NCBI RefSeq assembly: GCF_041435355.1
Contig: NZ_CP108442.1
Coordinates: 5,702,501-5,766,500 of the forward strand
Direction: 5' to 3'
DNA from: Streptomyces sp. NBC_01276
Lineage (GTDB): Bacteria > Actinomycetota > Actinomycetes > Streptomycetales > Streptomycetaceae
Length of the DNA: 64,000 nucleotides
In this document: positions 53,106 to 61,738 of the stretch, piece by piece
How positions within the stretch are numbered: the first letter of the stretch is position 1
Layout: each line of letters opens with the position of its first letter
Translations under genes and position numbers: made by a program
The notes under the pieces: model-generated
What the model saw: the letters and a program-made list of their open reading frames with translations, nothing else
Database searches by the model: none
What the model was told of the DNA's origin: nothing

Positions 53106-53954
53106 TCAGTCGCGCTCGCAGACGAAGATCGCGGTTCCCGGGATCAGGTTGCCGCGCAGCGGGGACCAGCCGCCCCACTCCTGGGTGTTCCACTCGGGCC
53201 ACTCCGGCTCCACCAGGTCCAGCAGGCGGAACCCGCCCCCGACCACGTCCCGGACCCGGTCGCCGAGGGTGCGGTGGTGCTCGACGTAGACGGCGCGCCC
53301 CTGCTCGTCCTGCTCGACGTACGGGGTCCGGTCGAAGTAGGAGGCGGCGACGGAGAGGCCCTCCGGGCCGGGCTCGTCGGGGAACGCCCAGCGCAGCGGG
53401 TGGGTGACGGAGAAGACCCAGCGGCCGCCGGGGCGCAGTACCCGGTGGACCTCGCGCATCACGTTCACCGGGTCGGCGACGAAGGGGACGGCCCCGTAGG
53501 CCGAGCAGGCCAGGTCGAAGGACCCGTCGCGGAAGGGGAGCCGGCCGGCGTCGGCCTCGACGAGCGGGACGTCGCCGCCGATGCGCAGGGCGTGCTGGAG
53601 CTGGCGGTGCGAAAGGTCCAGGGCCACGGGCCGGGCGCCGCGGGCGGCGAGCCAGCGCGAGCACTGGGCGGCCCCGGCGCCGATCTCCAGGACGTCCTTG
53701 TCCTTGAGGGAGGCGGCGGGCCCCAGCAGGGCGGCCTGCTCCTCGTCGAGGCCCTCCGGACCCCAGACGAAGCGGTCGTCGCCCAGGAAGGCGCCGTGTT
53801 CGCTCTGGTAGTCGTCGGCGTTGCGGTCCCACCAGCCGCGGCTCGCCCGGCTGCTCTCCGCTTCCCCGGCGTCACGCCGGGTGGCCTCGGCGTCGTCCCC
53901 GTCGGCGCCTTCGGCGTCGTACGCGTCTTCGGGGGCGTAGTCCTCTTGGTTCAT
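53106..53954 (-). CDS. Class I SAM-dependent methyltransferase
   Basis: A 282-residue methyltransferase. After an acidic N-terminal stretch (MNQEDYAPEDAYDAEGADGD), the Rossmann fold starts with DVLEIGAGAAQCSRWLAARG (motif I, about 97-116), then VALDLSHRQLQHAL and FDLACSAYGAVPFVADP, typical of Methyltransf_11. Substrate unknown; its pairing with hrpB suggests an RNA or ribosome-linked target but is not proof. The start is the ATG at 53954; upstream is the intergenic region before rpsA. Confidence 0.88.
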   Translation of the reverse strand: MNQEDYAPEDAYDAEGADGDDAEATRRDAGEAESSRASRGWWDRNADDYQSEHGAFLGDDRFVWGPEGLDEEQAALLGPAASLKDKDVLEIGAGAAQCSRWLAARGARPVALDLSHRQLQHALRIGGDVPLVEADAGRLPFRDGSFDLACSAYGAVPFVADPVNVMREVHRVLRPGGRWVFSVTHPLRWAFPDEPGPEGLSVAASYFDRTPYVEQDEQGRAVYVEHHRTLGDRVRDVVGGGFRLLDLVEPEWPEWNTQEWGGWSPLRGNLIPGTAIFVCERD

Positions 53955-54294
53955 GGGGCCCGTCGTCGTAGTCTGCGGATGGGTTCTGGATTGCTCATCG
54001 GGGCGTCCCCGCCCACGAATTGTGCCGGTTGTGCGGCGATCTGCCCGCAGTGTGCGCCTTCGCGCATTGACCCTGTCCGGCTGCCCCCGTATGCTACAAG
54101 TTGCGCTGCGAGCCTGTGCTCCTCAGACCTAGCAGGCTGCGCTTGCTTCTGTTGATGTCCCCTCGGTTTTCGAGGCCCTGCCGCTTTGGCGGAACTGGGG
54201 CTTCCTTGGCTGTCCGGCTTCGGCAGTTGCCGATAAGGGCTCCCGGCGTAGCAGTACCTACGACTTTCTGTCCGTAACCGGAGCCCTTTCCCAC
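53955..54294. other. Divergent region and long rpsA leader
   Basis: 340 bases between the methyltransferase and rpsA. The rpsA promoter is at 54067-54095, which leaves an untranslated leader of about 190 bases (near 54102-54294) with several small hairpins (for example CCGC TTTG GCGG at 54179-54190). S1 often controls its own mRNA through the leader. An ATG at 54155 opens a 40-codon frame with no ribosome site, not called as a gene. Confidence 0.55.
54067..54095 (+). promoter_or_regulatory. Strong sigma-HrdB promoter of rpsA
   Basis: TTGACC, 17 bases, TATGCT: near-consensus with ideal spacing. The expected start is about 54102. Confidence 0.75.
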
Positions 54295-55815
54295 ATGACG
54301 AGCAGCACCGAGACCACCGCCACCACCCCTCCGCAGGTAGCGGTCAACGACATCGGCGACGCGGACGCGTTCCTCGCGGCCATCGACGAGACGATCAAGT
54401 ACTTCAACGACGGCGACATCGTCGACGGCGTCATCGTCAAGGTGGACCGGGACGAGGTTCTCCTCGACATCGGTTACAAGACGGAGGGCGTGATCCCGAG
54501 CCGCGAGCTCTCGATCAAGCACGACGTCGACCCGAACGAGGTCGTCAAGGTCGGCGACGAGATCGAGGCCCTGGTTCTCCAGAAGGAGGACAAGGAAGGC
54601 CGTCTGATCCTGTCCAAGAAGCGCGCTCAGTACGAGCGTGCCTGGGGCACGATCGAGAAGATCAAGGAAGAAGACGGCATCGTCACCGGTACCGTCATCG
54701 AGGTCGTCAAGGGTGGTCTCATCCTCGACATCGGCCTCCGTGGCTTCCTGCCGGCCTCTCTCGTCGAGATGCGTCGCGTCCGCGACCTCCAGCCCTACGT
54801 GGGCAAGGAGCTCGAGGCGAAGATCATCGAGCTGGACAAGAACCGCAACAACGTGGTCCTGTCCCGCCGTGCCTGGCTCGAGCAGACCCAGTCCGAGGTT
54901 CGCCAGACGTTCCTCACCACCCTGCAGAAGGGTCAGGTCCGCTCCGGCGTCGTTTCCTCGATCGTCAACTTCGGTGCCTTCGTGGACCTGGGCGGCGTCG
55001 ACGGTCTCGTGCACGTCTCCGAGCTGTCCTGGAAGCACATCGACCACCCGTCCGAGGTTGTCGAGGTCGGCCAGGAAGTCACCGTCGAGGTCCTCGACGT
55101 CGACATGGACCGCGAGCGCGTCTCCCTGTCGCTGAAGGCGACGCAGGAAGACCCGTGGCAGCAGTTCGCCCGGACCCACCAGATCGGTCAGGTCGTCCCG
55201 GGTAAGGTCACCAAGCTGGTTCCGTTCGGTGCGTTCGTCCGCGTGGACGAGGGCATCGAGGGTCTGGTCCACATCTCCGAGCTGGCCGAGCGCCACGTGG
55301 AGATCCCGGAGCAGGTCGTCCAGGTCAACGACGAGATCTTCGTCAAGGTCATCGACATCGACCTTGAGCGTCGCCGGATCTCGCTGTCGCTGAAGCAGGC
55401 CAACGAGTCCTTCGGTGCCGACCCGGCGTCGGTCGAGTTCGACCCGACCCTGTACGGCATGGCCGCGTCCTACGACGACCAGGGCAACTACATCTACCCC
55501 GAGGGCTTCGACCCCGAGACCAACGACTGGCTCGAGGGCTTCGACACCCAGCGCGAGACCTGGGAGCGTCAGTACGCCGAGGCGCAGGTCCGCTTCGAGC
55601 AGCACCAGGCGCAGGTCATCAAGAGCCGCGAGGCCGACGAGGCCGCTGCTGCCGAGGGCGCTGCCGCCCCGGCCGCCGGTGGCAACGCCGGTGGCGGCGC
55701 CAGCATCTCCGGTGGTTCGTACTCCTCCGAGGGTGCGGACGAGACCTCCGGCGCCCTGGCGTCCGACGAGGCCCTGGCCGCGCTCCGCGAGAAGCTGGCC
55801 GGCGGCCAGAGCTGA
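54295..55815 (+). CDS. rpsA: 30S ribosomal protein S1
   Basis: A 506-residue S1 protein with four complete S1 (OB-fold) repeats at about residues 40-110, 125-195, 210-280 and 295-365. They are seen as GDIVDGVIVKVDRDEVLLDI, GTVIEVVKGGLILDIGLRGF, SGVVSSIVNFGAFVDLGGVDG and PGKVTKLVPFGAFVRVDEGIEG. The C-terminal 120 residues are Glu/Gln-rich then Ala/Gly-rich, usual for actinobacteria, which lack the last two E. coli repeats. It unfolds mRNA at initiation. ATG with GGAG 11 bases upstream. Codon use is less extreme in C than its neighbours, as expected for a highly expressed gene. Confidence 0.97.
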   Translation: MTSSTETTATTPPQVAVNDIGDADAFLAAIDETIKYFNDGDIVDGVIVKVDRDEVLLDIGYKTEGVIPSRELSIKHDVDPNEVVKVGDEIEALVLQKEDKEGRLILSKKRAQYERAWGTIEKIKEEDGIVTGTVIEVVKGGLILDIGLRGFLPASLVEMRRVRDLQPYVGKELEAKIIELDKNRNNVVLSRRAWLEQTQSEVRQTFLTTLQKGQVRSGVVSSIVNFGAFVDLGGVDGLVHVSELSWKHIDHPSEVVEVGQEVTVEVLDVDMDRERVSLSLKATQEDPWQQFARTHQIGQVVPGKVTKLVPFGAFVRVDEGIEGLVHISELAERHVEIPEQVVQVNDEIFVKVIDIDLERRRISLSLKQANESFGADPASVEFDPTLYGMAASYDDQGNYIYPEGFDPETNDWLEGFDTQRETWERQYAEAQVRFEQHQAQVIKSREADEAAAAEGAAAPAAGGNAGGGASISGGSYSSEGADETSGALASDEALAALREKLAGGQS

Positions 55816-55861
55816 TCGCAGCGCAGCACAGGCGTCGCGCCACGGCGTGAGCTGAGCTGAA

Positions 55862-55899
55862 CGACGAGGCCCGTCCCCTCCGGGGGGCGGGCCTCGTCG
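55862..55899 (+). terminator. rpsA terminator
   Basis: A 17-bp stem with one G-T pair (55862-55878 with 55883-55899) and a 4-base loop, 46 bases after the stop codon. Confidence 0.85.
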
Positions 55900-55994
55900 C
55901 GTCGTTCTTCCTGTGAAAGCCGCCAACTGGGGAATGGCCGGGCCTCCTTGGACGTTGGCACCGGAGAACACGGCGCGAGGGAGGAGTGGTGAGG

Positions 55995-56933
55995 GTGCTT
56001 GATCCACAGGGTCTGTACGAATGGGACGCCAAGGGCCTGGCGGTGGCCGACCTGGCGCTCGCCCAGGACTCGGCCGGGCTGGTCATGCTCTACCACTTCG
56101 AGGGGTACATCGACGCGGGCGAGGCCGGCGAGCAGATCGTCGAGCGGCTCCTGGAGACCCTGCCGCACCAGGTGGTGGCCCGCTTCGACGCGGACCGCCT
56201 GGTGGACTACCGGGCCCGGCGCCCGCTGCTGACCTTCAAGCGCGACCACTGGACCGATTTCGAGGAACCCCGGCTGGAAGTCCGCCTCGTCCAGGACGCC
56301 ACCGGCGCGCCCTTCCTGCTGCTCTCCGGCCCCGAGCCGGACGTGGAGTGGGAGCGCTTCGCCGTCGCCGTCCGCCAGATCGTCGAGCGGCTCGGAGTCC
56401 GGCTCTCGGTCAACTTCCACGGCATCCCCATGGGCGTCCCGCACACCCGTCCCGTCGGCATCACCCCGCACGGCAACCGCACCGACCTGATGCCCGGCCA
56501 CCGCAGCCCCTTCGACGAGGCGCAGGTACCCGGCAGCGCCGAGTCGCTGGTGGAGTACCGCCTCGGCCAGTCCGGGCACGACGTGCTGGGCGTCGCCGCC
56601 CACGTACCGCACTACGTCGCCCGCTCCGCGTACCCGGACGCCGCGCTCACCGCGCTGGAGGCGATCACCGCCGCGACCGGGCTGGTCCTGCCGGCCGTCG
56701 CGCACGCCCTGCGCACCGAGGCGCACCGCACGCAGACCGAGATCGACCGGCAGATCCGCGAGGGCGACGAGGAGCTCGTCAGCCTGGTCCAGGGTCTGGA
56801 GCACCAGTACGACGCCGCGGCCGGGGCCGAAACCCGGGGGAACATGATCGCCGAGCCCGCCGAGATCCCGTCGGCGGACGAGATCGGCCGCGAGTTCGAG
56901 CGCTTCCTCGCCGAGCGCGAGGGCGAGGCGTAG
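55995..56933 (+). CDS. PAC2 family protein (proteasome assembly chaperone-like)
   Basis: A 312-residue protein. [20 protein letters not shown] and [20 protein letters not shown] open the PAC2 domain; FRPRRPLL-like [21 protein letters not shown] and [20 protein letters not shown] follow. The C-terminal helix contains [20 protein letters not shown]. Archaeal and eukaryotic PAC2 relatives assist proteasome assembly, and actinobacterial ones may do so. Three GTG codons are possible (55986, 55989, 55995); the last best fits the family's usual N-terminus and has GGAGG at 10 bases. Confidence 0.85.
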   Translation: MLDPQGLYEWDAKGLAVADLALAQDSAGLVMLYHFEGYIDAGEAGEQIVERLLETLPHQVVARFDADRLVDYRARRPLLTFKRDHWTDFEEPRLEVRLVQDATGAPFLLLSGPEPDVEWERFAVAVRQIVERLGVRLSVNFHGIPMGVPHTRPVGITPHGNRTDLMPGHRSPFDEAQVPGSAESLVEYRLGQSGHDVLGVAAHVPHYVARSAYPDAALTALEAITAATGLVLPAVAHALRTEAHRTQTEIDRQIREGDEELVSLVQGLEHQYDAAAGAETRGNMIAEPAEIPSADEIGREFERFLAEREGEA

Positions 56934-57001
56934 GCAGCCGGGTACGGCGTGGGCGGGGCGGGTGGCCCTGGGGGGCCTGGTCTTCGCGGGCCGGCGGGGC
57001 C

Positions 57002-57007
57002 TAGGGT
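57002..57007 (+). promoter_or_regulatory. Probable -10 box of a leaderless coaE transcript
   Basis: TAGGGT ends 7 bases before the ATG at 57015. Confidence 0.45.
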
Positions 57008-57014
57008 GCGGAGC

Positions 57015-57644
57015 ATGCTGAAAGTGGGCCTGACAGGCGGAATCGGTGCCGGCAAGAGCGAGGTCTCGCGGCTGCTGGCGGGGTACGGGGCGGTCGTCGT
57101 GGACGCCGACCGGATCGCACGGGAGGTCGTGGAGCCCGGCACCCCCGGGCTCGCGGCCGTGGTGCGGGCCTTCGGGGACGGCGTGCTGACCGCCGACGGG
57201 GCCCTCGACCGGCCGAGACTGGGAGCCGTCGTCTTCGCGGACCAGGAGCGGCTGCGGGCCCTGAACGCGATCGTCCACCCGCTGGTCGGGGCCCGGTCCG
57301 CCGAGCTGGAACGGGCCGCGGGCCCCGACGCGATCGTGGTGCACGACGTACCGCTGCTCGCGGAGAACGGCCTCGCGCCCCTGTACGACCTCGTCGTGGT
57401 CGTGGACGCCGCCCCCGGGACCCAGCTGGCGCGGCTCACCGCGCTGCGCGGCATGACCGAGGAGGAGGCGCGGGCCAGGATGGCGGCGCAGGCCACGCGG
57501 GAACAGCGGCTGGCGGTGGCCACGCTGGTCATCGACAACGACGGGCCGCTGGAGGCGCTGGAACCGCAGGTGCGCGCAGTGTGGAAGGAACTCGTGGCGC
57601 GGGCGGCGGAGCCCGCGGCTCCGGAGGTCCCGGCCGGCGACTGA
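57015..57644 (+). CDS. coaE: Dephospho-CoA kinase
   Basis: A 209-residue P-loop kinase that completes coenzyme A synthesis. Walker [21 protein letters not shown] is at residues 6-25, [15 protein letters not shown] at about 28-42, [10 protein letters not shown] in the CoA-binding lid, [12 protein letters not shown], and [20 protein letters not shown] near the end. Length is standard for the single-domain form. Preceded by TAGGGT 7 bases from the ATG, suggesting a leaderless transcript. Confidence 0.95.
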   Translation: MLKVGLTGGIGAGKSEVSRLLAGYGAVVVDADRIAREVVEPGTPGLAAVVRAFGDGVLTADGALDRPRLGAVVFADQERLRALNAIVHPLVGARSAELERAAGPDAIVVHDVPLLAENGLAPLYDLVVVVDAAPGTQLARLTALRGMTEEEARARMAAQATREQRLAVATLVIDNDGPLEALEPQVRAVWKELVARAAEPAAPEVPAGD

Positions 57645-57726
57645 GCCCGCGCGGTCGGCCGGCGGTGTGGAACAGGCGCGGCGACGGGGGGCGTTGAACG
57701 CGCCCCCGGAGGGAAGGAAAGACATC

Positions 57727-58149
57727 GTGTCCGATACCCCGCCCCCGCCGCCCCAGCAGCCGCCCGCCCCGGGCGCGGGCTCGGGCCCGCAGGAGACCAG
57801 CCCCGAGACCCACGTCATCGACTACCGGGCCGCCGAGCGGCTGCTCGCCGCCCGCGACCCGCGCGGCGCGCTCCGGCTCCTCGACTCCGTGATAGCCGCC
57901 CACCCCGAGAACACCGCGGCCCGGCTGCTGCGCGCCCGGGCTTTCTTCGCGTCGGCGCAGCTGCGGTCGGCGGAGCGGGAGTTCGCGCTGGTGCTGGAGC
58001 GGGAGCCGGACAACGCCTTCGCCCACTTCGCGCTCGCCCGGACCCACGAGCGGTCCGGGCGGCACGAGCAGGCGCGGCGCCACTTCCGGCTCGCCGCCGC
58101 CCTCGACCCGCAGCCCGAGTACCTGGCCGCGGCCCGTTTCGAGAAGTGA
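57727..58149 (+). CDS. Tetratricopeptide repeat protein
   Basis: A 140-residue protein. A Pro/Gly-rich N-terminus (PPPPPQQPPAPGAGSG) is followed from about residue 40 by two to three TPR helices pairs: AAERLLAARDPRGALRLLDS, AARLLRARAFFASAQLRSAE and AFAHFALARTHERSGRHEQA. GTG start with AAGGAAAG upstream; a further in-frame GTG at 57667 lacks a site. A protein-protein interaction scaffold of unknown partner. It is co-directional with coaE after an 82-base gap. Confidence 0.85.
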   Translation: MSDTPPPPPQQPPAPGAGSGPQETSPETHVIDYRAAERLLAARDPRGALRLLDSVIAAHPENTAARLLRARAFFASAQLRSAEREFALVLEREPDNAFAHFALARTHERSGRHEQARRHFRLAAALDPQPEYLAAARFEK

Positions 58150-58150
58150 C

Positions 58151-58414
58151 TCAGGGGCGGCGGCGGGGAGGCTCGTACGGGGGCACGTCCGGGCCCGGCT
58201 GGTAGTGCGGCCCCTGGTGGATGTGCCGCACGACGACGGCCATGTCCACCGCCGCGACCAGCACGAGGACCGCGCACGCCGCCGCCCACCCGGGCAGGCC
58301 GGCCATCGAGAACACCGCCGTCCCGGCGGCTCCCCACAGCAGCCCCCACAGACTCAGCCAGAGCCGCAGGCGCAGCGGGCTGCGGGCGGTCACCGGCTCG
58401 TTTCCGGTACGCAT
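58151..58414 (-). CDS. DUF6343 family small membrane protein
   Basis: An 87-residue protein: MRTGNEPVTARSPLRLRLWL, then two hydrophobic helices (LSLWGLLWGAAGTAVFSMAG and WAAACAVLVLVAAVDMAVVV) and a Pro-rich end (HYQPGPDVPPYEPPRRRP). The R-x-G-x-E-P-x-T-A-R-S-x-L-x-L-R-L start is the DUF6343 pattern. ATG at 58414 has GAGG at 8 bases; the ATG at 58420 lies inside that site. It converges with the TPR gene. Function unknown. Confidence 0.78.
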   Translation of the reverse strand: MRTGNEPVTARSPLRLRLWLSLWGLLWGAAGTAVFSMAGLPGWAAACAVLVLVAAVDMAVVVRHIHQGPHYQPGPDVPPYEPPRRRP

Positions 58415-58426
58415 GGACATCGCCTC

Positions 58427-58669
58427 ATGTCCATGGTCCCACCGGCCTTCCCCCTACGGGTCTCGGCGGCCGAGCCCGCGGTTTCGAGGGTGGAGGCCGC
58501 CGCCACCGGATGTGACTGCGAGTGGTGCTTCGACCTGCGCTGGAGCGGCCCCGGCGGATCCCCGGGCATCCTGCGGCCGGACGACTCCGGCCTGCCCTGG
58601 CGGACCAGCGCCCCGGCGGGGCGGCCCGTGTACGGGTTCGCGTGCGAGCGGGGCCGCCGGACCCGCTGA
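58427..58669 (+). CDS. Small hypothetical protein with CxCxxC
   Basis: An 80-residue protein. The central CDCEWCFDLRWSGPG includes a CxCxxC cysteine cluster that could bind a metal. Starts at ATG 58427 or 58433; no ribosome site is visible. It is divergent from the DUF6343 gene, whose start is only 12 bases away. Codon bias supports coding. Family not recognised. Confidence 0.55.
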   Translation: MSMVPPAFPLRVSAAEPAVSRVEAAATGCDCEWCFDLRWSGPGGSPGILRPDDSGLPWRTSAPAGRPVYGFACERGRRTR

Positions 58670-58879
58670 CCGGTCGCGGGCCGGCCCCGTCCGCCCCGGC
58701 TGCTCGATTCGCCCCACCCGGCCGCCCGCGCCCGGCCGCCCGCCCCCACCCGGCCGCTCCGGCCGCCGTCACCGGGGGTGTCCGCGCAGGTCAGCGGCGG
58801 TTGTCAGAGGGTCCGCCTAGACTCGGCGGCAGTGGATCCGCCATGACCGGGCGGGGCCGGAGACCTGGGAGGGGGCGCC

Positions 58880-61738
58880 GTGAGCACACCGCAGACCATG
58901 CCGCAGCAGTACCGGCAGGGGCCGCCGCCCGTGCCCCCGTCGCCCCTGCTCCGCCGCGCCGCCGTGTTCCTTCCCGCCGCCGTCCCCCGTGAGGGCCGGA
59001 TGGCCTTCTGGTGCCCCGAAGGGGATCCGCTGCCCGAGACCGGTACCCCCGGCCCGCTCCAGGTGGTCCGGCCGCACGGCGCTGGGGTGCGTACCCGTAC
59101 CGTGCCCGCCGTGACCCTGTCCGTGGCCGAGGCCCTGCCCGTGCTCGTCGGGGCGCCCCACAGCCCCACCGCGCATCCCGCCACCCGTGCCTGGGGCACC
59201 GCCGCCCGGCTCGCGCTGTCCCTCACCGCGCGAGGCCGCCTGCTGCCGGGGCTCACCCCCGACGGGATCGACGCCTGGCGGGCCGGGCCCCTCGACGCCG
59301 AGGACGTCGCGTACCTGCGCGCCCTCGCGGCCGCCCTCCCCCACGAGGCGTACGCCACCCCGCTCGCCGGCCGCCGCCCGCTGACGCTGCCCGAACCGCA
59401 GGCCCTGGTCCGGGCGTTCCTCGACGCCGTGGCCGACACCCTGCCCCGTACCCCGGCCGCGCCGTTCGCCGCCGGGCGGCCGTTCGCCGCGCGGGAGCCG
59501 CAGCGGGTGCCGGGGATACGGGAGTGGGCCACGCAGGTCGCGGCCGGCGCCGATGCGGGGGTGGGCATCTCGCTGCGGCTCGACCTGTCCTCCTTCCGCC
59601 TGTTCGACGAGGCCGAGCCGGAGGAGGTGCGCCGTGCCGGAGCCGCCGTCGTCCAGGTCCACAGCCTCGCCGACCCGACCCTGGTGACCGATGCCGGGCT
59701 GCTGTGGGCCGGGGCGGCCGCCGCCGGATTCGGCCCCCGCGCCCGGATCGACGCCGTGCTGGCGCTGCGCCGGGCCGCCCGGGTCTGGCCGCCGCTGCTG
59801 CGCCTGCTCGACCAGCCCGTGCCCGACGCCCTGGCCCTGTCCGACCCGGAGCTCGAAGACCTGCTGGGCGCCGCCGCGCCCCGCCTCGCGGCGGCCGGAG
59901 TCACGGTCCACTGGCCGCGCGAGCTGGCCCGTACGCTCTCGGCGACCGCCGTCGTACGGTCCACCGCGCCCGGTTCCGCCACCGACGGCACCGCGTTCTT
60001 CGACGCGGCGGGGCTGTTCGCCTTCTCCTGGGAGCTGGCCCTGGGCGGGGACCGGCTCACCCCGGGTGAGATGGACGCCCTCGCGCAGGCGCACCGGCCC
60101 GTGATCCGGCTGCGCGACCGGTGGGTGCGCGTCGATCCGGAGCTGGTGCGCAAGGCGCGCAAGCGGGAGCTGGGGCTGCTGGACCCGGTGGACGCGCTGG
60201 CCGTCGTGCTGAGCGGGTCCGCCGAGGTCGACGGGGAGAGCGTGCCGGCCGTCCCGGTCGGGGCGCTCGCCGCGCTGCGCGAGCGGCTGACGGGGGAGTT
60301 GGCGCCGGTCGCGGCGCCCGCGGGGCTGAGGGCGACGTTGCGGGACTACCAGCTGCGGGGTCTGGCCTGGCTGGACCTGATGACCTCGCTCGGGCTGGGC
60401 GGCTGCCTCGCCGATGACATGGGTCTGGGCAAGACGGTCACGCTGATCGCCCTGCACCTGCACCGCGCCCGGCCCGAGCCGACCCTGGTGGTCTGCCCGG
60501 CGTCCCTGCTGGGCAACTGGCAGAGGGAGATCGAGAAGTTCGCGCCGGGGACGCCGGTGCGCCGCTTCCACGGCACGGGCCGCAGCCTGGACGGGCCGGG
60601 CGGCGGCTTCGTGCTCACCACCTACGGCACCATGCGCGCCGCGGCCGCCCAGCTGGCCCGGCAGAGCTGGGGCATGGTCGTCGCCGACGAGGCCCAGCAC
60701 GTCAAGAACCCGCACTCGGCGACCGCGAAGGCGCTGCGGACCATCCCCGCCCCGGCCCGCGTGGCCCTGACGGGCACCCCCGTCGAGAACAACCTCTCGG
60801 AGCTGTGGGCCCTGCTCGACTGGACCACCCCGGGCCTGCTGGGCCCGCTGACCGCCTTCCGGGCCCGCCACGCCCGCCCGGTGGAGCACCAGCAAGAGGA
60901 GGACGGGGGCAACGAGGCGGCGGTCGCCCGGCTGGCGGCGCTGGTGCGGCCGTTCCTGCTGCGCCGCAAGAAGTCCGATCCGGGGATCGCCCCCGAACTG
61001 CCGCCCAAGACCGAGACGGACCACCCGGTGTCCCTGACCCGGGAGCAGGCCTCGCTCTACCAGGCGGCGGTGGAGGAGGCGATGGCGGTGATCGAGTCGA
61101 GCGAGGGCATGGAACGCCGCGGCATGATCATGAAGCTGCTGGCCTCGCTCAAGCAGATCTGCAACCACCCCGCCCAGTACCTGAAGGAGGATCCGGCCCG
61201 GATCCCGCACCGCTCGGGGAAGCTCGCCCTGCTCGACGAGCTCCTCGACACGATCCTGGCCGAGGACGGCTCGGTCCTGGTCTTCACCCAGTACGTGACG
61301 ATGGCCCGGATCCTGGAGAAGCACCTCACCGACCGCGGCATCCCCTGCCGGCTCCTGCACGGCGGCACCCCCGTCGCCCGCCGCGAGGAACTGGTCGACC
61401 TCTTCCAGTCCGGCGAGGTCCCCGTCTTCCTGCTCTCCCTGAAGGCCGCGGGCACCGGCCTGAACCTCACCCGCGCCGGACACGTCGTCCACTACGACCG
61501 CTGGTGGAACCCCGCCGTGGAGGAACAGGCCACCGACCGCGCCTACCGCATCGGCCAGACCCAGCCCGTCCAGGTCCACCGGATCATCGCCGAGGGCACC
61601 GTCGAGGACCGCATCGCCGAGATGCTGGAGGCCAAGCGCGCCCTGGCCGACGCCGTGCTGGGCTCCGGCGAGTCGGCGCTGACCGAGCTGACCGACCGGG
61701 AGCTGGCCGATCTCGTCTCCCTGCGGAGGCCGGCGTGA
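58880..61738 (+). CDS. SNF2-family ATP-dependent helicase
   Basis: A 952-residue protein. The first 480 residues are an SNF2-associated domain (DUF3670-like). The helicase core follows: LADDMGLGKTVTLIALHL (motif I), VVADEAQHVKNP (motif II, DEAQ), LTGTPVENNLSELW (III), LKQICNHP, and LKAAGTGLNLTRAGHVVHYD then ATDRAYRIGQTQPVQVHRII (V and VI). It moves along double-stranded DNA to displace proteins or help RNA polymerase, like RapA. GTG start. Its stop overlaps the start of the SWIM gene, a common actinobacterial pair. Confidence 0.93.
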   Translation: MSTPQTMPQQYRQGPPPVPPSPLLRRAAVFLPAAVPREGRMAFWCPEGDPLPETGTPGPLQVVRPHGAGVRTRTVPAVTLSVAEALPVLVGAPHSPTAHPATRAWGTAARLALSLTARGRLLPGLTPDGIDAWRAGPLDAEDVAYLRALAAALPHEAYATPLAGRRPLTLPEPQALVRAFLDAVADTLPRTPAAPFAAGRPFAAREPQRVPGIREWATQVAAGADAGVGISLRLDLSSFRLFDEAEPEEVRRAGAAVVQVHSLADPTLVTDAGLLWAGAAAAGFGPRARIDAVLALRRAARVWPPLLRLLDQPVPDALALSDPELEDLLGAAAPRLAAAGVTVHWPRELARTLSATAVVRSTAPGSATDGTAFFDAAGLFAFSWELALGGDRLTPGEMDALAQAHRPVIRLRDRWVRVDPELVRKARKRELGLLDPVDALAVVLSGSAEVDGESVPAVPVGALAALRERLTGELAPVAAPAGLRATLRDYQLRGLAWLDLMTSLGLGGCLADDMGLGKTVTLIALHLHRARPEPTLVVCPASLLGNWQREIEKFAPGTPVRRFHGTGRSLDGPGGGFVLTTYGTMRAAAAQLARQSWGMVVADEAQHVKNPHSATAKALRTIPAPARVALTGTPVENNLSELWALLDWTTPGLLGPLTAFRARHARPVEHQQEEDGGNEAAVARLAALVRPFLLRRKKSDPGIAPELPPKTETDHPVSLTREQASLYQAAVEEAMAVIESSEGMERRGMIMKLLASLKQICNHPAQYLKEDPARIPHRSGKLALLDELLDTILAEDGSVLVFTQYVTMARILEKHLTDRGIPCRLLHGGTPVARREELVDLFQSGEVPVFLLSLKAAGTGLNLTRAGHVVHYDRWWNPAVEEQATDRAYRIGQTQPVQVHRIIAEGTVEDRIAEMLEAKRALADAVLGSGESALTELTDRELADLVSLRRPA

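Noticed and set aside
54155..54277. 40-codon ATG frame in the rpsA leader
   Set aside because: No ribosome site, poor third-position bias and no recognisable product; more likely plain leader.
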